Of a DNA stretch of 64,000 nucleotides, positions 33,635 to 43,151 are shown piece by piece (position 1 is the stretch's first letter; every line of letters begins with the position of its first letter). Origin of the DNA: Microbacterium saperdae (GTDB lineage: Bacteria > Actinomycetota > Actinomycetes > Actinomycetales > Microbacteriaceae); assembly GCF_006716345.1 (NCBI RefSeq), contig NZ_VFOX01000001.1:124001-188000 (forward strand). Direction: 5' to 3'. Both the position numbers and the translations under genes were made by a program. The notes under the pieces are model-generated. The model did not search any database. It was not told the DNA's origin and worked only from the letters and a program-made list of their open reading frames with translations.

Positions 33635-34930
33635 TCACTGCGAGAGGATCGCGGTGATCTCGTCGTTGTCGGCGTCGACGGAGTCGTCCCCGTTGAGCAC
33701 GCGGTTGCGGATGAGCGAGAGCCACGGGCTGCCCGGTGCGTTGAACGCCTGCTGGAAGTTCAGCGCGACCGGCGTGCTGCCCTGCGCTGCGACCTCGTTG
33801 ATCGTGACCAGGCGCGGGTCGGCAGCGGCGTACTCGTTGTTCGCCAGATCGCCGCGGGAGACGGCGTTGCCGTCCTTCGCGAGCACCTCGACCTGCGCAT
33901 CCTCCGACATCATCCAGTTGAGGAAGTTCCAGGCCTGCGCGGACTTCTTCGAGTCCTTCGAGATGCCGATGCCGTCGCCGCCGACGAACGTCGAGACCCC
34001 GCCGTCGACACCGGGGATGCCGGCCACACCGGCGTCGAACTCGAGAGACGGCAGCAGCGTGGCGGGGAACGGCATCACGCCGACCTTGCCCTCGCTGAAG
34101 GCCGCAGTCCACGTCGGGCCCGCCTCGTCCGTCGAGCTGGGGAGCACGGCTCCCGCCTCCTCCAGATCGGCCCAGGTGTCGTACACGGCCTGGGCGGAGT
34201 CGCCGTTCAGCAGGGACTCGGTGCCGTCCTCGTTCATGACCTGGTCGCCGGAGGCCCAGACCGACGGGAACCAGGTGAAGACCAGGCATCCGCCGCAGTT
34301 GAGGCCGGTCGCGGTGCCGTAGGTGTCGGGCTTGTTCAGGGCCTGCACGGCCTTGGCCGCATCCGCGAACTCCTCGAGCGTGGCCGGTGCCTTGTCGGGG
34401 TCTAGGCCGGCTTCGGTGAACAGCTCCTTGTTCCAGAACAGCATCGAGAGGTCCAGGGCGAACGGCAGCACGTACTCGGCGCCGTCGACCGTGCCGGCTG
34501 CGAGGTGACCCTGGTTGATCTCGTCCTTGAAGTCGAGGCCGTCGATCTGCTCCGAGATGTCGGCGAAGAGCCCCTGCTGCGCCCAGTTGGGGACGTAGAC
34601 GATGTCGGCGGCGAACAGGTCGGGGAGGCCGTTGGAGCCGGCTGCGGCTCCCACCTTGGCGACGTAGTCGTCGTTGGGGACGACCGTGAGCTCGACCTGG
34701 TTCTCGTGGCTGTCGTTGTAGGCGTCGACGAGCAGCTTGGCCTGGCGCTCGATCGGAGCGCGGGTCCACAGCGTCAGGGTCGAGCCGTCGTCGGTGCCTT
34801 CGGCCGTGATCGGCTCGTCGGAGGTGTCGTCGGCGGCGGGCGCGCAGGCGGCGAGTGCGCCGGCGAGCAGTCCGGCCGCGACGACCGCAGCGGATGCGCG
34901 GCGCACGGCGTGGGTGCGGGTGGTGTTCAT
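33635..34930 (-). CDS. CUT1 oligosaccharide-binding lipoprotein
   Basis: A 431-residue family 1 binding protein. Lipobox LAAC with Cys29, then a low-complexity acidic linker and the mature fold (LTLWTRAPIERQAKLLVDAYN, PDLFAADIVYVPNWAQQGL, GKVGVMPFPATLLPSL). AGGAG precedes the ATG by about nine bases. First gene of the operon ending in GH127, so it should bind an arabinose-containing oligosaccharide. Divergent from a LacI gene with which it shares a control region. Confidence 0.92.
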   Translation of the reverse strand: MNTTRTHAVRRASAAVVAAGLLAGALAACAPAADDTSDEPITAEGTDDGSTLTLWTRAPIERQAKLLVDAYNDSHENQVELTVVPNDDYVAKVGAAAGSNGLPDLFAADIVYVPNWAQQGLFADISEQIDGLDFKDEINQGHLAAGTVDGAEYVLPFALDLSMLFWNKELFTEAGLDPDKAPATLEEFADAAKAVQALNKPDTYGTATGLNCGGCLVFTWFPSVWASGDQVMNEDGTESLLNGDSAQAVYDTWADLEEAGAVLPSSTDEAGPTWTAAFSEGKVGVMPFPATLLPSLEFDAGVAGIPGVDGGVSTFVGGDGIGISKDSKKSAQAWNFLNWMMSEDAQVEVLAKDGNAVSRGDLANNEYAAADPRLVTINEVAAQGSTPVALNFQQAFNAPGSPWLSLIRNRVLNGDDSVDADNDEITAILSQ

Positions 34931-35024
34931 GGGTGGGAGCTCCTCTTGGCTCGTCCTCGAGCGGGTGCGGTGTGGCGCTTCGACAGTGCAGCGCGGGTGT
35001 GGAGATCAGGTTCTTCGAAATCTA

Positions 35025-35072
35025 CGAAAACCCTTTCGAGAAGGTATAGCGTGGTTTCGGCGAGGGCGTCAA
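35025..35072 (-). promoter_or_regulatory. Promoter and operator of the GH127 importer operon
   Basis: On the minus strand -35 TTGACG (35072-35067), 18-base spacer, -10 TATACC (35048-35043). CGAAAACCCTTTCG (35025-35038), with CGAAA/TTTCG arms, sits at the expected start site and is a plausible LacI-type operator. The adjacent divergent LacI protein is the likely binder. Confidence 0.65.
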
Positions 35073-35109
35073 CCCTCGTTCCGATAACCTTTCAGCAACA
35101 GGGAGTGGG

Positions 35110-36132
35110 ATGAGCGACGCGACTGGAGCACGGGCGGTGACCCTCGGCGATGTCGCCGCGCGCGCCGGGGTGTCGATCTCGACGGCATCCAAGGCGCTGA
35201 ACGACCGGGGCGATGTCTCCGCCGTGACCAGGGCCAGGGTGCAGGCGATCGCCGATGAGCTCTCCTTCACGCCCAACGCGATGGCGCGCGGCCTGCTCGC
35301 GGGGCGCACCGGCACCGTCGGACTGCTCACGAGCGACCTGGAAGGCCGCTTCATGATCCCGATCCTGATGGGCGCGGAAGACGCCTTCGGCGCCGGGCGG
35401 ATCAACGTGTTCCTGTGCGATGCGCGCGGCGACGCCATCCGCGAGCAGCACCACCTCAAGGAGCTGCTGAGTCGGCGCGTCGACGGCATCATCGTGGTGG
35501 GCAGGCAGACCGACCCCCGCCCCTCGCTCGGCCAGGACATCCCGGTGCCGGTGGTCTACGCCTACGCGCCGTCGGACGATCCGCGCGACCTCTCGCTCAC
35601 CCCCGACAACTACGCCGGCGGACGTCTCGCGATCGAGCACCTCCTCGCGTGCGGGCGGCGGCGCATCGCGCACATCTCGGGGGAGCCGTCCTACGCGGCG
35701 GCGCAGGACCGTCTCGCCGGAGCCAGGGCCGCGCTCGGCGAGGCCGGGCTCGAACTGGTCGGCGAGCCGATGCTCTCGGAGTGGACGGAGCACTGGGGTC
35801 GCGACGCCGGCGCGCTGCTGCTGCAGCGGCATCCCGACATCGACGCGGTCTTCTGCGGCTCCGACCAGATCGCCCGCGGTGTGCTCGATTCCGCGCGTGA
35901 CCTCGGTCGCTCCGTGCCCGACGACCTCGCGGTGATCGGCTACGACAACTGGGAGGTGCTCGCCACCAACGCGCGCCCCGAGCTCACCAGCATCGACGCG
36001 AACCTGCAGCAGCTCGGACGCCAGGCCGCCCAGCGGGTGTTCGACGCGATCGACGGTGTCGACATCGGCGAGGGCGCGCACCACATGCCCGTACGGCTGG
36101 TGATCCGCGGCTCGACCATCGCCCGCCGCTGA
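35110..36132 (+). CDS. LacI-family regulator of the GH127 importer operon
   Basis: A 340-residue LacI/GalR regulator. Helix-turn-helix TLGDVAARAGVSISTASKALND, hinge NAMARGLLAGRTG, and a sensor domain ending VIGYDNWEVLATNARPELTSI. This YDNWE ending differs from the FDDVP ending of the other four LacI proteins here, so it belongs to a different subfamily that often goes with CUT1/GH127-type operons. It is divergent from the binding-protein gene and is inferred to repress that operon. Confidence 0.9.
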   Translation: MSDATGARAVTLGDVAARAGVSISTASKALNDRGDVSAVTRARVQAIADELSFTPNAMARGLLAGRTGTVGLLTSDLEGRFMIPILMGAEDAFGAGRINVFLCDARGDAIREQHHLKELLSRRVDGIIVVGRQTDPRPSLGQDIPVPVVYAYAPSDDPRDLSLTPDNYAGGRLAIEHLLACGRRRIAHISGEPSYAAAQDRLAGARAALGEAGLELVGEPMLSEWTEHWGRDAGALLLQRHPDIDAVFCGSDQIARGVLDSARDLGRSVPDDLAVIGYDNWEVLATNARPELTSIDANLQQLGRQAAQRVFDAIDGVDIGEGAHHMPVRLVIRGSTIARR

Positions 36133-36148
36133 GTTCGGCGTCGCGCGG

Positions 36149-36173
36149 GGTCCCTGAGCCCGTCGAAGGGCCC
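36149..36173. repeat. Interspersed CCTTCGAC-type repeat copy
   Basis: This 25-base stretch, read on the minus strand, begins GGGCCCTTCGACGGGCTCAG. It belongs to the CCTTCGACNNGCTCNGGG family scattered in many actinobacterial genomes. A second copy, matching at 21 of 25 positions, lies inside a coding region at 59836-59860. It stands between two convergent genes. Confidence 0.6.
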
Positions 36174-36177
36174 GCGG

Positions 36178-37023
36178 TCAGACGTGGTCGCGCCAGGAGT
36201 GCTGCGGGTCGTACCCCAGCACGCGGCGCGCCTTGTCGATCGACAACAGCGTCTCGTTCGGCCCGACCTCGCGCGTGAGCGGCACGTCGGGGAAGACCTC
36301 GGCGAGCAGTTCCGCGTTCGGACGCGACATCGCGGTGTCGGCGGCCGCGATGATGAACCGGTCGAAGCCGGGGGCGGCGCCCTCGAGCGCCCGCTGCACC
36401 GCCTGGGCGCCGTCACGGGCGTCGATGTAGCCCCACAGGTTCCACTTGCGGCGCAGGGCGTCGGCGTCGAACTCCGGGAACTCGGCGTAGTCCTCGGGGG
36501 CCATGACGTTCGAGAAGCGCAGGGCCGTGATCGACACGTCGGGGTACCAGCGCACCAGCTCGCTCGCGAGCTGCTCCTCGAGCGTCTTCACCAGTGAGTA
36601 CACCGATTCCGGTCGGGCGGGGTAGTCCTCGTCGACCGGAGCATAGGGCGGCGGTACATCGAACGGCAGGCCGAGCACGGTCTCGCTCGATGCGTAGACG
36701 ATGCGGCGGATGCCGAGCCGCACTGCGGCCCAGAACACGTTGAACGTGGCGGGCATGTTGTTGTGGAAGGTCGCGACATCGCTGCGGATGCCGGGGGCAG
36801 GGATCGCCCCCAGATGCACGACGGCATCGATGCCGTCGTGACGGTCGCCCACGCCCGTGAAAGCGTCGATGACCTGGCCGTAGTCGGTGAGATCGACCTG
36901 CACGAAGTGGGGACCGCGGGTGCCGGCGACGTCCATGCCGATGACCTCATGGCCGTTCGCACGGAGCTCCCGCGCGACGACGCTGCCGAGCTTGCCGGAT
37001 GAGCCAGTGAGAGCGATGCGCAT
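36178..37023 (-). CDS. NAD-dependent epimerase/dehydratase (extended SDR)
   Basis: A 281-residue extended short-chain dehydrogenase. The Rossmann motif GSSGKLG is at residues 7-13, Asp31 follows the second strand (NAD preference), and the catalytic Tyr142-x3-Lys146 (YSLVK) with SSE at 112-114 is intact. This resembles sugar-nucleotide epimerases and uronate/aldose dehydrogenases; the substrate cannot be fixed. Divergent, 57 bases apart, from a LacI gene just before araDBA, so a role in sugar metabolism such as arabinose or uronate oxidation is plausible. Confidence 0.85.
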   Translation of the reverse strand: MRIALTGSSGKLGSVVARELRANGHEVIGMDVAGTRGPHFVQVDLTDYGQVIDAFTGVGDRHDGIDAVVHLGAIPAPGIRSDVATFHNNMPATFNVFWAAVRLGIRRIVYASSETVLGLPFDVPPPYAPVDEDYPARPESVYSLVKTLEEQLASELVRWYPDVSITALRFSNVMAPEDYAEFPEFDADALRRKWNLWGYIDARDGAQAVQRALEGAAPGFDRFIIAAADTAMSRPNAELLAEVFPDVPLTREVGPNETLLSIDKARRVLGYDPQHSWRDHV

Positions 37024-37080
37024 GTCACCAGAGTGGCACGGCGGCGAGGCGGTGGCATCCGTCGTCGTACACTCGTCGGC

Positions 37081-38085
37081 GTGAGTGACACGAGCAGCGA
37101 GCCCCGTCGAACCGTCGGCGTGCGCGATGTCGCCGCCCTCGCCGGAGTCTCCCGACAGACCGTGTCGCGGGTGCTGAACGACCACCCCGACGTCGCTCCC
37201 GAGACGCAGGAGCGCGTGCGCGCGGCCATGACGGAGCTCGGCTACCGCATTAACAACGCGGCGCGCGCGCTGGGCACCCGGCGCTCCCGCACGCTCGGCG
37301 TGCTCGCCTCCGACGCGCTGCAGTACGGCCCGTCGCGCAGCATCGCGGCACTCGAGGCCTCGGCGCGCGATGCCGGGTACTGGGTCAGCGCGGCATTCGC
37401 GGATGCCGGGGACGCGGCTGCCGTCGTCGCGGCCGTCGACCACCTGGTCGCGCAGGGTGTCGAGGGCATCGTGGTCGTCGCACCGCACGCCCGCACCCTG
37501 GCCGTGCTCGACGACCTGCGCATCGACGTACCGGTGATCACGCTGCATTCCGCCGGCCAGGGCGCGCGGGGGCTGTCTGTCGATCAGGCCGCGGGCGCCC
37601 GCCTCGCCGTCGCGGCTCTGGCCGACGCCGGGCACACGCGCATCGCGCATCTGGCCGGTCCTGCCGACTGGCTCGAGGCCGAGTCGCGGGCGGACGGTTT
37701 CGCCGCCGAGCTCGCCGCGCGGGGCCTGGACGCCGGGCCCGTGATCGAGGGTGACTGGTCGGCCGGATCCGGGTACGCGGCCGTCGCCGCCGTGCGGTCC
37801 TCGGGTGTCACAGCGGTCTTCGCGGCGAACGACCAGATGGCGCTCGGTCTGCTCGGCGGGTTGCACGAGGCGGGGCTCTCGGTGCCCGGTGACATCAGCG
37901 TGGTCGGGTTCGACGACATCCCGGACGCCGCGTACTACTGGCCGCAGCTCACCACGGTCCGTCAAGACTTCGACGAGCTCGCGCGCCGGGCCGTGGCCGC
38001 CGTGATCGGCGGGGTGGCGACCGAGGCCCTGGCGCCGGTCGCCCCCGAGCTGATCGCCCGCGCCTCGGTGGCTCCGCCCCGCTGA
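37081..38085 (+). CDS. LacI-family regulator, candidate for the ara operon
   Basis: A 334-residue LacI/GalR regulator beginning at GTG 37081. TACACT (37068-37073) ends seven bases before the GTG, suggesting a leaderless transcript. Helix-turn-helix VRDVAALAGVSRQTVSRVLND, hinge NNAARALGTRRSR, and sensor domain ending VVGFDDIPDAAYYWPQLTTV. It is divergent from an SDR gene and directly upstream of araD, where a perfect CTGTGACCGGTCACAG palindrome covers the promoter; it is the obvious candidate to bind it. Confidence 0.9.
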   Translation: MSDTSSEPRRTVGVRDVAALAGVSRQTVSRVLNDHPDVAPETQERVRAAMTELGYRINNAARALGTRRSRTLGVLASDALQYGPSRSIAALEASARDAGYWVSAAFADAGDAAAVVAAVDHLVAQGVEGIVVVAPHARTLAVLDDLRIDVPVITLHSAGQGARGLSVDQAAGARLAVAALADAGHTRIAHLAGPADWLEAESRADGFAAELAARGLDAGPVIEGDWSAGSGYAAVAAVRSSGVTAVFAANDQMALGLLGGLHEAGLSVPGDISVVGFDDIPDAAYYWPQLTTVRQDFDELARRAVAAVIGGVATEALAPVAPELIARASVAPPR

Positions 38086-38155
38086 CGCCCGCTGGCGTCG
38101 AGCCGCCGCACATCCGGCGCCCCGCCGCGCATCCGCTCCCGCGCGAGACCTCCAG

Positions 38156-38241
38156 AACTCCGGAGATCCGCCACACGTGGGGTGGCGGCTCGGCGTGGTT
38201 CCGCGCCGCGCGCCGTGCTCCAGCCCCGGATCTCCGGAGTT
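38156..38241. repeat. Intergenic inverted repeat with 15-base arms
   Basis: AACTCCGGAGATCCG (38156-38170) and CGGATCTCCGGAGTT (38227-38241) are perfect inverted arms 56 bases apart. It occupies much of the 260-base gap between the lacI and araD genes and could terminate the former. The spacer includes CCACACGTGGGG, itself partly self-complementary. Confidence 0.65.
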
Positions 38242-38269
38242 GTGGAGCGGCGCGGAGGCGAGCGTGTGC

Positions 38270-38327
38270 TTGACGTGCCCGCAACCCCCGTGACACACTT
38301 CTGTGACCGGTCACAGTGAGCGGTCAC
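38270..38327 (+). promoter_or_regulatory. araDBA promoter with CTGTGACCGGTCACAG operator
   Basis: -35 TTGACG (38270-38275) and a weak -10 CACACT (38294-38299, 18-base spacer) precede a perfect 16-base palindrome, CTGTGACCGGTCACAG (38301-38316), at the expected start; a half-site CGGTCAC follows at 38321-38327. Likely LacI-type control of the arabinose operon. Confidence 0.75.
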
Positions 38328-38345
38328 GAACCCCCAGAGGTACCT

Positions 38346-39065
38346 GTGAGCAACGACGCCCCCCCGTTCGATCCCACCGTCGAGCGCGCGATCGCCTCCG
38401 TCCGCGCCGATGTCGCCCGATTGCACGGCGAACTCGTGCGTTACGGGCTCGTCGTCTGGACGGGCGGCAACGTCTCCGGCCGCGTGCCCGGTGCCGACCT
38501 GTTCGTGATCAAGCCGTCCGGCGTCTCCTATGACGACCTCACGCCCGAGAACATGATCCTGTGCGATCTCGACGGTGCCGTCATCCCCGGCACTCTGGGC
38601 AGCGACCGCTCGCCCTCCAGCGACACCGCCGCGCATGCCTACGTCTACCGGAACATGCCGGAGGTCGGCGGAGTCGTGCACACGCACTCGACCTACGCGG
38701 TGGCCTGGGCAGCCCGCGGGGAGGAGATCCCCTGCGTGATCACGGCCATGGCGGACGAGTTCGGCGGCCCGGTTCCGATCGGTCCGTTCGCGATCATCGG
38801 CGACGACTCGATCGGGCGCGGCATCGTCGAGACCCTCAGCGGTCATCGCTCCCGAGCCGTGCTCATGCAGAACCACGGTCCGTTCACGATCGGCGCCGAC
38901 GCGAAGGATGCCGTGAAGGCAGCGGTCATGGTCGAGGACGTCGCCCGCACCGTGCATCTGGCCCGCGAGGCCGGACCGCTCATCCCCATCCCGCAGGAGG
39001 CGATCGACCGGCTCTACGACCGATACCAGAACGTGTACGGCCAGAGTGCGGATGCCCGCCGATGA
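38346..39065 (+). CDS. araD: L-ribulose-5-phosphate 4-epimerase
   Basis: A 239-residue class II aldolase-fold enzyme converting L-ribulose 5-phosphate to D-xylulose 5-phosphate. Zinc ligands His112 and His114 (VVHTHSTYAVAWA) and His177 (MQNHGPF) are present, with Asp93 in the conserved upstream position. GTG 38346 is chosen because AGAGG lies five bases before it; the in-frame ATG 38316 would begin within the operator. First gene of a D-B-A order operon, overlapping araB by ATGA. Its product joins the pentose phosphate pathway at the same point as XylB's product. Confidence 0.93.
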   Translation: MSNDAPPFDPTVERAIASVRADVARLHGELVRYGLVVWTGGNVSGRVPGADLFVIKPSGVSYDDLTPENMILCDLDGAVIPGTLGSDRSPSSDTAAHAYVYRNMPEVGGVVHTHSTYAVAWAARGEEIPCVITAMADEFGGPVPIGPFAIIGDDSIGRGIVETLSGHRSRAVLMQNHGPFTIGADAKDAVKAAVMVEDVARTVHLAREAGPLIPIPQEAIDRLYDRYQNVYGQSADARR

Positions 39066-40645
39066 GCACACGCGATGACATCGCCGCCGGACGCACGAGC
39101 CTCGGCATCGAGCTGGGCTCCACGCGCATCAAGGCCTGCCTGATCGGCCCCGACGCGACCGACGTGCTCGCGACCGGATCGTTCGCCTGGGAGAACCGGC
39201 TCGAAGACGGCCTGTGGACGTACGCCCTCGACGAGGTCTGGACCGGGCTGCAGGCCGCCTACGCCGACCTCGTCACCGACGCGGAGGCGCAGCACGGCAT
39301 CCGTCCCGACACGTTCGGGGCCATCGGCATCTCGGCGATGATGCACGGCTACCTCGCCTTCGATGCGCAGGGCGAGTTGCTCGTGCCCTTCCGCACCTGG
39401 CGCAACACGAACACCGGCGTCGCCGCGGCCGCGCTGAGCGAGACCCTCGGTGTGAACATCCCGCTGCGCTGGTCGATCGCACACCTGCACCAGGCGGTCG
39501 TGGATGCGGAACCGCACGTGCCGCAGCTCGACTTCGTGACCACGCTCGCCGGATACGTGCACTGGCGGCTCACCGGGGAGCGGGTGCTCGGAGTCGGCGA
39601 CGCCTCGGGCATGTTCCCGATCGATTCCGCGACGGCCGACTACGACGCCGCGATGCTCGAGGACTACGCCGCGCTGGTGGGGGACCGCCTTCCCGCGTCG
39701 CTGACCGCGCTGCTCCCGGCCGTCCAGGCGGCGGGCGCGGATGCCGGTGCGCTCACGGCCCCCGGTGCCGCGCTGCTGGATCCCACCGGAACACTGCGTG
39801 CCGGTATTCCGCTCTGCCCGCCCGAGGGCGACGCCGGCACCGGGATGGTGGCGACCAACGCCGTCGCACCGCGCACCGGCAACGTGAGCGCGGGCACGAG
39901 CATCTTCGCGATGGTGGTGCTGGAGCGCCCGCTGTCCGAGGCGCACGAGGAACTCGACCTCGTCACGACGCCCGCCGGCGATGCCGTGGCGATGGTGCAC
40001 TGCAACAACGGCGCCAGCGAGCTCGCGGCGTGGGCGGGACTCTTCACGCGCTTCTCCGCCGCCGCCGGCCAGCCGCTCGACGATGATGCCGTGTTCGACG
40101 TGCTGTTCCGCGAAGCGCTCGCGGGTGAGACGGATGCCGGGGGACTGCTCGCGTACAACCACCTCGCGGGCGAACCGATCGCCGGGCTCACCGCCGGACG
40201 GCCGCTGTTCGTGCGCACGCCTGACAGCGACTTCAGCCTCGCCAACTTCGTGCGCGCGCAGCTGTACGGCGTGTTCGGGACGCTCGCCCTGGGCATGCAG
40301 ACGCTGACCGCCGAGGGCGTCGGACTGGACCGGATGTTCGCGCACGGGGGCATGTTCCGCACCGCCGGAGTCGCCCAGCGCTTCCTCGCGGGGGCGCTCG
40401 CGGCGCCGGTCGCGGTCGGCGAACTCGCCTCGGAAGGCGGGGCGTGGGGCATCGCGGTGCTCGCGTCGTACCTCGCGCACGCCGACGACCTCTCGCTGGG
40501 CGCGTATCTCGACGAACACGTCTTCGCCGCGGCATCCGTCTCGGTCGCCGACCCCGATCCGGCCGATGTCGCCGGCTTCTCCTCCTACCTCGATCGCTAC
40601 CGGGCAGGTCTGGCCGTCGAGGCCGCCGCCGTCGCATCGCTCTGA
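39062..40645 (+). CDS. araB: Ribulokinase-type FGGY sugar kinase
   Basis: A 527-residue FGGY-family kinase. The N-terminal phosphate loop ([16 protein letters not shown]), mid-protein [33 protein letters not shown], the [13 protein letters not shown] motif and the C-terminal [19 protein letters not shown] motif are present. It differs in sequence from E. coli AraB and belongs to an actinobacterial-type kinase, but its place between araD and araA makes L-ribulokinase the clear assignment: it phosphorylates L-ribulose made by AraA. It overlaps araD by ATGA. Confidence 0.88.
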   Translation: MSTRDDIAAGRTSLGIELGSTRIKACLIGPDATDVLATGSFAWENRLEDGLWTYALDEVWTGLQAAYADLVTDAEAQHGIRPDTFGAIGISAMMHGYLAFDAQGELLVPFRTWRNTNTGVAAAALSETLGVNIPLRWSIAHLHQAVVDAEPHVPQLDFVTTLAGYVHWRLTGERVLGVGDASGMFPIDSATADYDAAMLEDYAALVGDRLPASLTALLPAVQAAGADAGALTAPGAALLDPTGTLRAGIPLCPPEGDAGTGMVATNAVAPRTGNVSAGTSIFAMVVLERPLSEAHEELDLVTTPAGDAVAMVHCNNGASELAAWAGLFTRFSAAAGQPLDDDAVFDVLFREALAGETDAGGLLAYNHLAGEPIAGLTAGRPLFVRTPDSDFSLANFVRAQLYGVFGTLALGMQTLTAEGVGLDRMFAHGGMFRTAGVAQRFLAGALAAPVAVGELASEGGAWGIAVLASYLAHADDLSLGAYLDEHVFAAASVSVADPDPADVAGFSSYLDRYRAGLAVEAAAVASL

Positions 40646-40673
40646 ACTTCCGCACCTCTTGAAAGGCACTTCC

Positions 40674-42188
40674 ATGGCACTCACCACCTCCCTCGACGGC
40701 TACGAGGTCTGGTTCCTGACCGGCAGCCAGCACCTCTACGGTCCCGAGACGCTCGCCCAGGTGGCCGAGCAGTCGCAGCAGATCGCGCGGCTGCTCGACG
40801 AGTCGGCCGAGGTGCCGGTGAAGATCGTCTGGAAGCCGGTGCTGACGGATGCCGCCGCCATCAAGCGCACCGCGCTCGAGGCCAACGCCGATGACCGCGT
40901 GATCGGACTCGTCGCATGGATGCACACGTTCAGCCCCGCGAAGATGTGGATCGCCGGACTCGACGCACTGCAGAAGCCGCTCGCGCATCTGCACACGCAG
41001 GCCAACGTCGAGCTGCCCTGGGCCGACATCGACTTCGACTTCATGAACCTGAACCAGGCCGCGCACGGCGACCGTGAGTTCGGGTACATCCAGACCCGCC
41101 TGGGCGTGCCGCGCAAGACCATCGTCGGCCACGCCTCCGACCCTCGTCTGCGCCGTGAGCTGGGCACCTGGCAGCGGGCGGCGGCGGGCCTCGCGGCCTC
41201 GCGCGACCTGAAGCTGGCGCGCTTCGGCGACAACATGCGCTTCGTCGCGGTGACCGAGGGCGACAAGACCGAGGCCGAGCTGCGCTTCGGGGTGCAGGTC
41301 AACACCTGGGGTGTGAACGAGCTGGCTGAGGCCGTGGCCGCGGCATCCGACGCGGCGATCGACGCCCTGATCGCCGAGTACGAGGAACTGTACGAGGTCG
41401 CCCCCGAGCTGCGCCGCGGGGGCGACCGGCACTCCTCGCTGCGCGACGGCGCCGCGATCGAGGTCGGGCTGCGCTCCTTCCTCGAGGAGGGCGGCTTCGG
41501 CGCCTTCACCACGTCGTTCGAGGACCTCGGCGCCCTGAAGCAGCTGCCCGGTCTCGCGGTGCAGCGCCTCATGGCCGAGGGGTACGGCTTCGGCGCAGAG
41601 GGCGACTGGAAGACCGCCGTGCTCGTGCGCATCGCGAACGTGATGGGTTCCGGTCTGCCCGGCGGCGCGAGCCTCATGGAGGACTACACCTACGACATGA
41701 CCCCGGGTGACGAGCTGATCCTCGGCGCGCACATGCTCGAGGTGTCTCCGTCGCTGACGACCGCGAAGCCCACGCTCGAGATCCACCCGCTCGGCATCGG
41801 CGGCAAGGACGACCCGGTGCGTCTGGTGTTCACGGCCGACCCCGGCCCCGCCATCGTGGTCGCGCTGAGCGACATGCGCGACCGGTTCCGTCTCACCGCG
41901 AACGTGGTCGAGAACGTGCCCCCGCGCGCCTCGCTCCCGAAGCTCCCGGTGGGGCGCGCGGTGTGGAAGCCGCAGCCGGACTTCACGACCAGCGCCGCCG
42001 CCTGGCTGACCGCCGGAGCCGCGCACCACACGGTGATGTCGACCGCGGTCGGCATCGAGGCTTTCCGCGACTTCGCCGAGATGGCCGAGGTCGAGCTGCT
42101 CGTGATCGACGACAGCACCACGCTGCCGGAGTTCCAGAAGCAGGTCCGCTGGAACCAGGCCTACTACCGTCTGGCGCAGGGCCTCTGA
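40674..42188 (+). CDS. araA: L-arabinose isomerase
   Basis: A 504-residue isomerase converting L-arabinose to L-ribulose, with the diagnostic N-terminus ([18 protein letters not shown]) and the usual length of about 500. The central [40 protein letters not shown] and C-terminal [12 protein letters not shown] segments are characteristic. AAAGG lies upstream of ATG 40674. It is 28 bases after araB, and its stop overlaps the aldose epimerase start (TGATG). First enzymatic step for arabinose released by the GH43 and GH127 enzymes. Confidence 0.96.
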   Translation: MALTTSLDGYEVWFLTGSQHLYGPETLAQVAEQSQQIARLLDESAEVPVKIVWKPVLTDAAAIKRTALEANADDRVIGLVAWMHTFSPAKMWIAGLDALQKPLAHLHTQANVELPWADIDFDFMNLNQAAHGDREFGYIQTRLGVPRKTIVGHASDPRLRRELGTWQRAAAGLAASRDLKLARFGDNMRFVAVTEGDKTEAELRFGVQVNTWGVNELAEAVAAASDAAIDALIAEYEELYEVAPELRRGGDRHSSLRDGAAIEVGLRSFLEEGGFGAFTTSFEDLGALKQLPGLAVQRLMAEGYGFGAEGDWKTAVLVRIANVMGSGLPGGASLMEDYTYDMTPGDELILGAHMLEVSPSLTTAKPTLEIHPLGIGGKDDPVRLVFTADPGPAIVVALSDMRDRFRLTANVVENVPPRASLPKLPVGRAVWKPQPDFTTSAAAWLTAGAAHHTVMSTAVGIEAFRDFAEMAEVELLVIDDSTTLPEFQKQVRWNQAYYRLAQGL

Positions 42189-43102
42189 TGCCCCCGCGCT
42201 CAGGGCGGCAGCTGCGCATCACGGGTCACGGCTACGAGGCGGACATCGCGAGCGTCGGAGCATCATTGCGCGCACTGACCTTCGACGGGCGTGATCTGGT
42301 CGTGCCGTTCGACGCCGACGAGGTGCGGCCGGGCTACCGCGGTGCGACCCTCGCGCCGTGGCCCAACCGCATCGTGGACGGCCGTTACCGCTTCGACGGG
42401 GTCGAGCATCAGCTCGCGCTGACCGAGCCCGCGCGCGCCCAGGCGCTGCACGGCCTCCTCGCCTGGGTCGAGTTCGAGGACCGTCTCGTGCTCGACGACC
42501 GCATCGCGCTCGCCGCGGTGATCGAGCCGCAGACCGGCTACCCGTTCCGCATCGAGGTCGAGGTCGAATACCGTCTGGAGGCCGACGGACTGCGTCAGAC
42601 CGTGACCGCGCGCAACATCGGGGCGGATGCCGCGCCCTGGGGTACCGGACCGCATCCGTACCTGGTCGCCGGTCCCGGTCGCGTCGACGACTGGACGCTC
42701 ACGCTCCCGGCATCCGAGGTGCTCACCGTGACGCCCGACCGGCTGAGCCCGGTGGCGGTGGAGCCGGTGACGGAGCATCCGGAGTGGGACTTTCGCGACG
42801 CGCGGACGATCGGCGACGTGTTCATCGATCACGCCTTCACCCAGCTCACGCGCACGGAGGGCATCGCAGAGGTGCGTCTCGTGACGGCGGACGGGGCCGG
42901 AGTCGGACTCGCGTGGGACGAGGGATGCCCGTGGGTGCAGGTGCACACCGCCGACACCCCCGCTGTTCCCGCGACGCACCGCATCGGGCTCGCTGTCGAG
43001 CCGATGACGTGTCCGCCCGACGCCTTCAACTCGGGTGTCGACCTGGTGACCTTGGCGCCCGGTGCGACGCATGCCGCATCCTGGCGGCTCTTCGCCGTCT
43101 AG
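42188..43102 (+). CDS. Aldose 1-epimerase (mutarotase family)
   Basis: A 304-residue GalM-family protein: YRGATLAPWPNRIVDGRYRFDG near residue 50, LHGLLAW (family His), GPHPYLVAG (second family His) and a C-terminal GLAVEPMTCPPDAFN with the catalytic-type Glu. It interconverts alpha and beta anomers of aldoses, here probably arabinose before isomerisation. Coupled to araA by TGATG. Last gene of the ara operon, followed by a hairpin. Confidence 0.9.
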   Translation: MPPRSGRQLRITGHGYEADIASVGASLRALTFDGRDLVVPFDADEVRPGYRGATLAPWPNRIVDGRYRFDGVEHQLALTEPARAQALHGLLAWVEFEDRLVLDDRIALAAVIEPQTGYPFRIEVEVEYRLEADGLRQTVTARNIGADAAPWGTGPHPYLVAGPGRVDDWTLTLPASEVLTVTPDRLSPVAVEPVTEHPEWDFRDARTIGDVFIDHAFTQLTRTEGIAEVRLVTADGAGVGLAWDEGCPWVQVHTADTPAVPATHRIGLAVEPMTCPPDAFNSGVDLVTLAPGATHAASWRLFAV

Positions 43103-43108
43103 GCCCAG

Positions 43109-43137
43109 GCGGGATGTCCGAAGCTCCGGCATCCCGC
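43109..43137 (+). terminator. Stem-loop after the ara operon
   Basis: GCGGGATG (43109-43116) pairs with CATCCCGC (43130-43137), eight pairs with a 13-base loop that can add TCCG/CCGG-type pairing. It lies six bases after the aldose epimerase stop and is a moderate terminator candidate. Confidence 0.55.
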
Positions 43138-43151
43138 ATGAACGCGATCCA

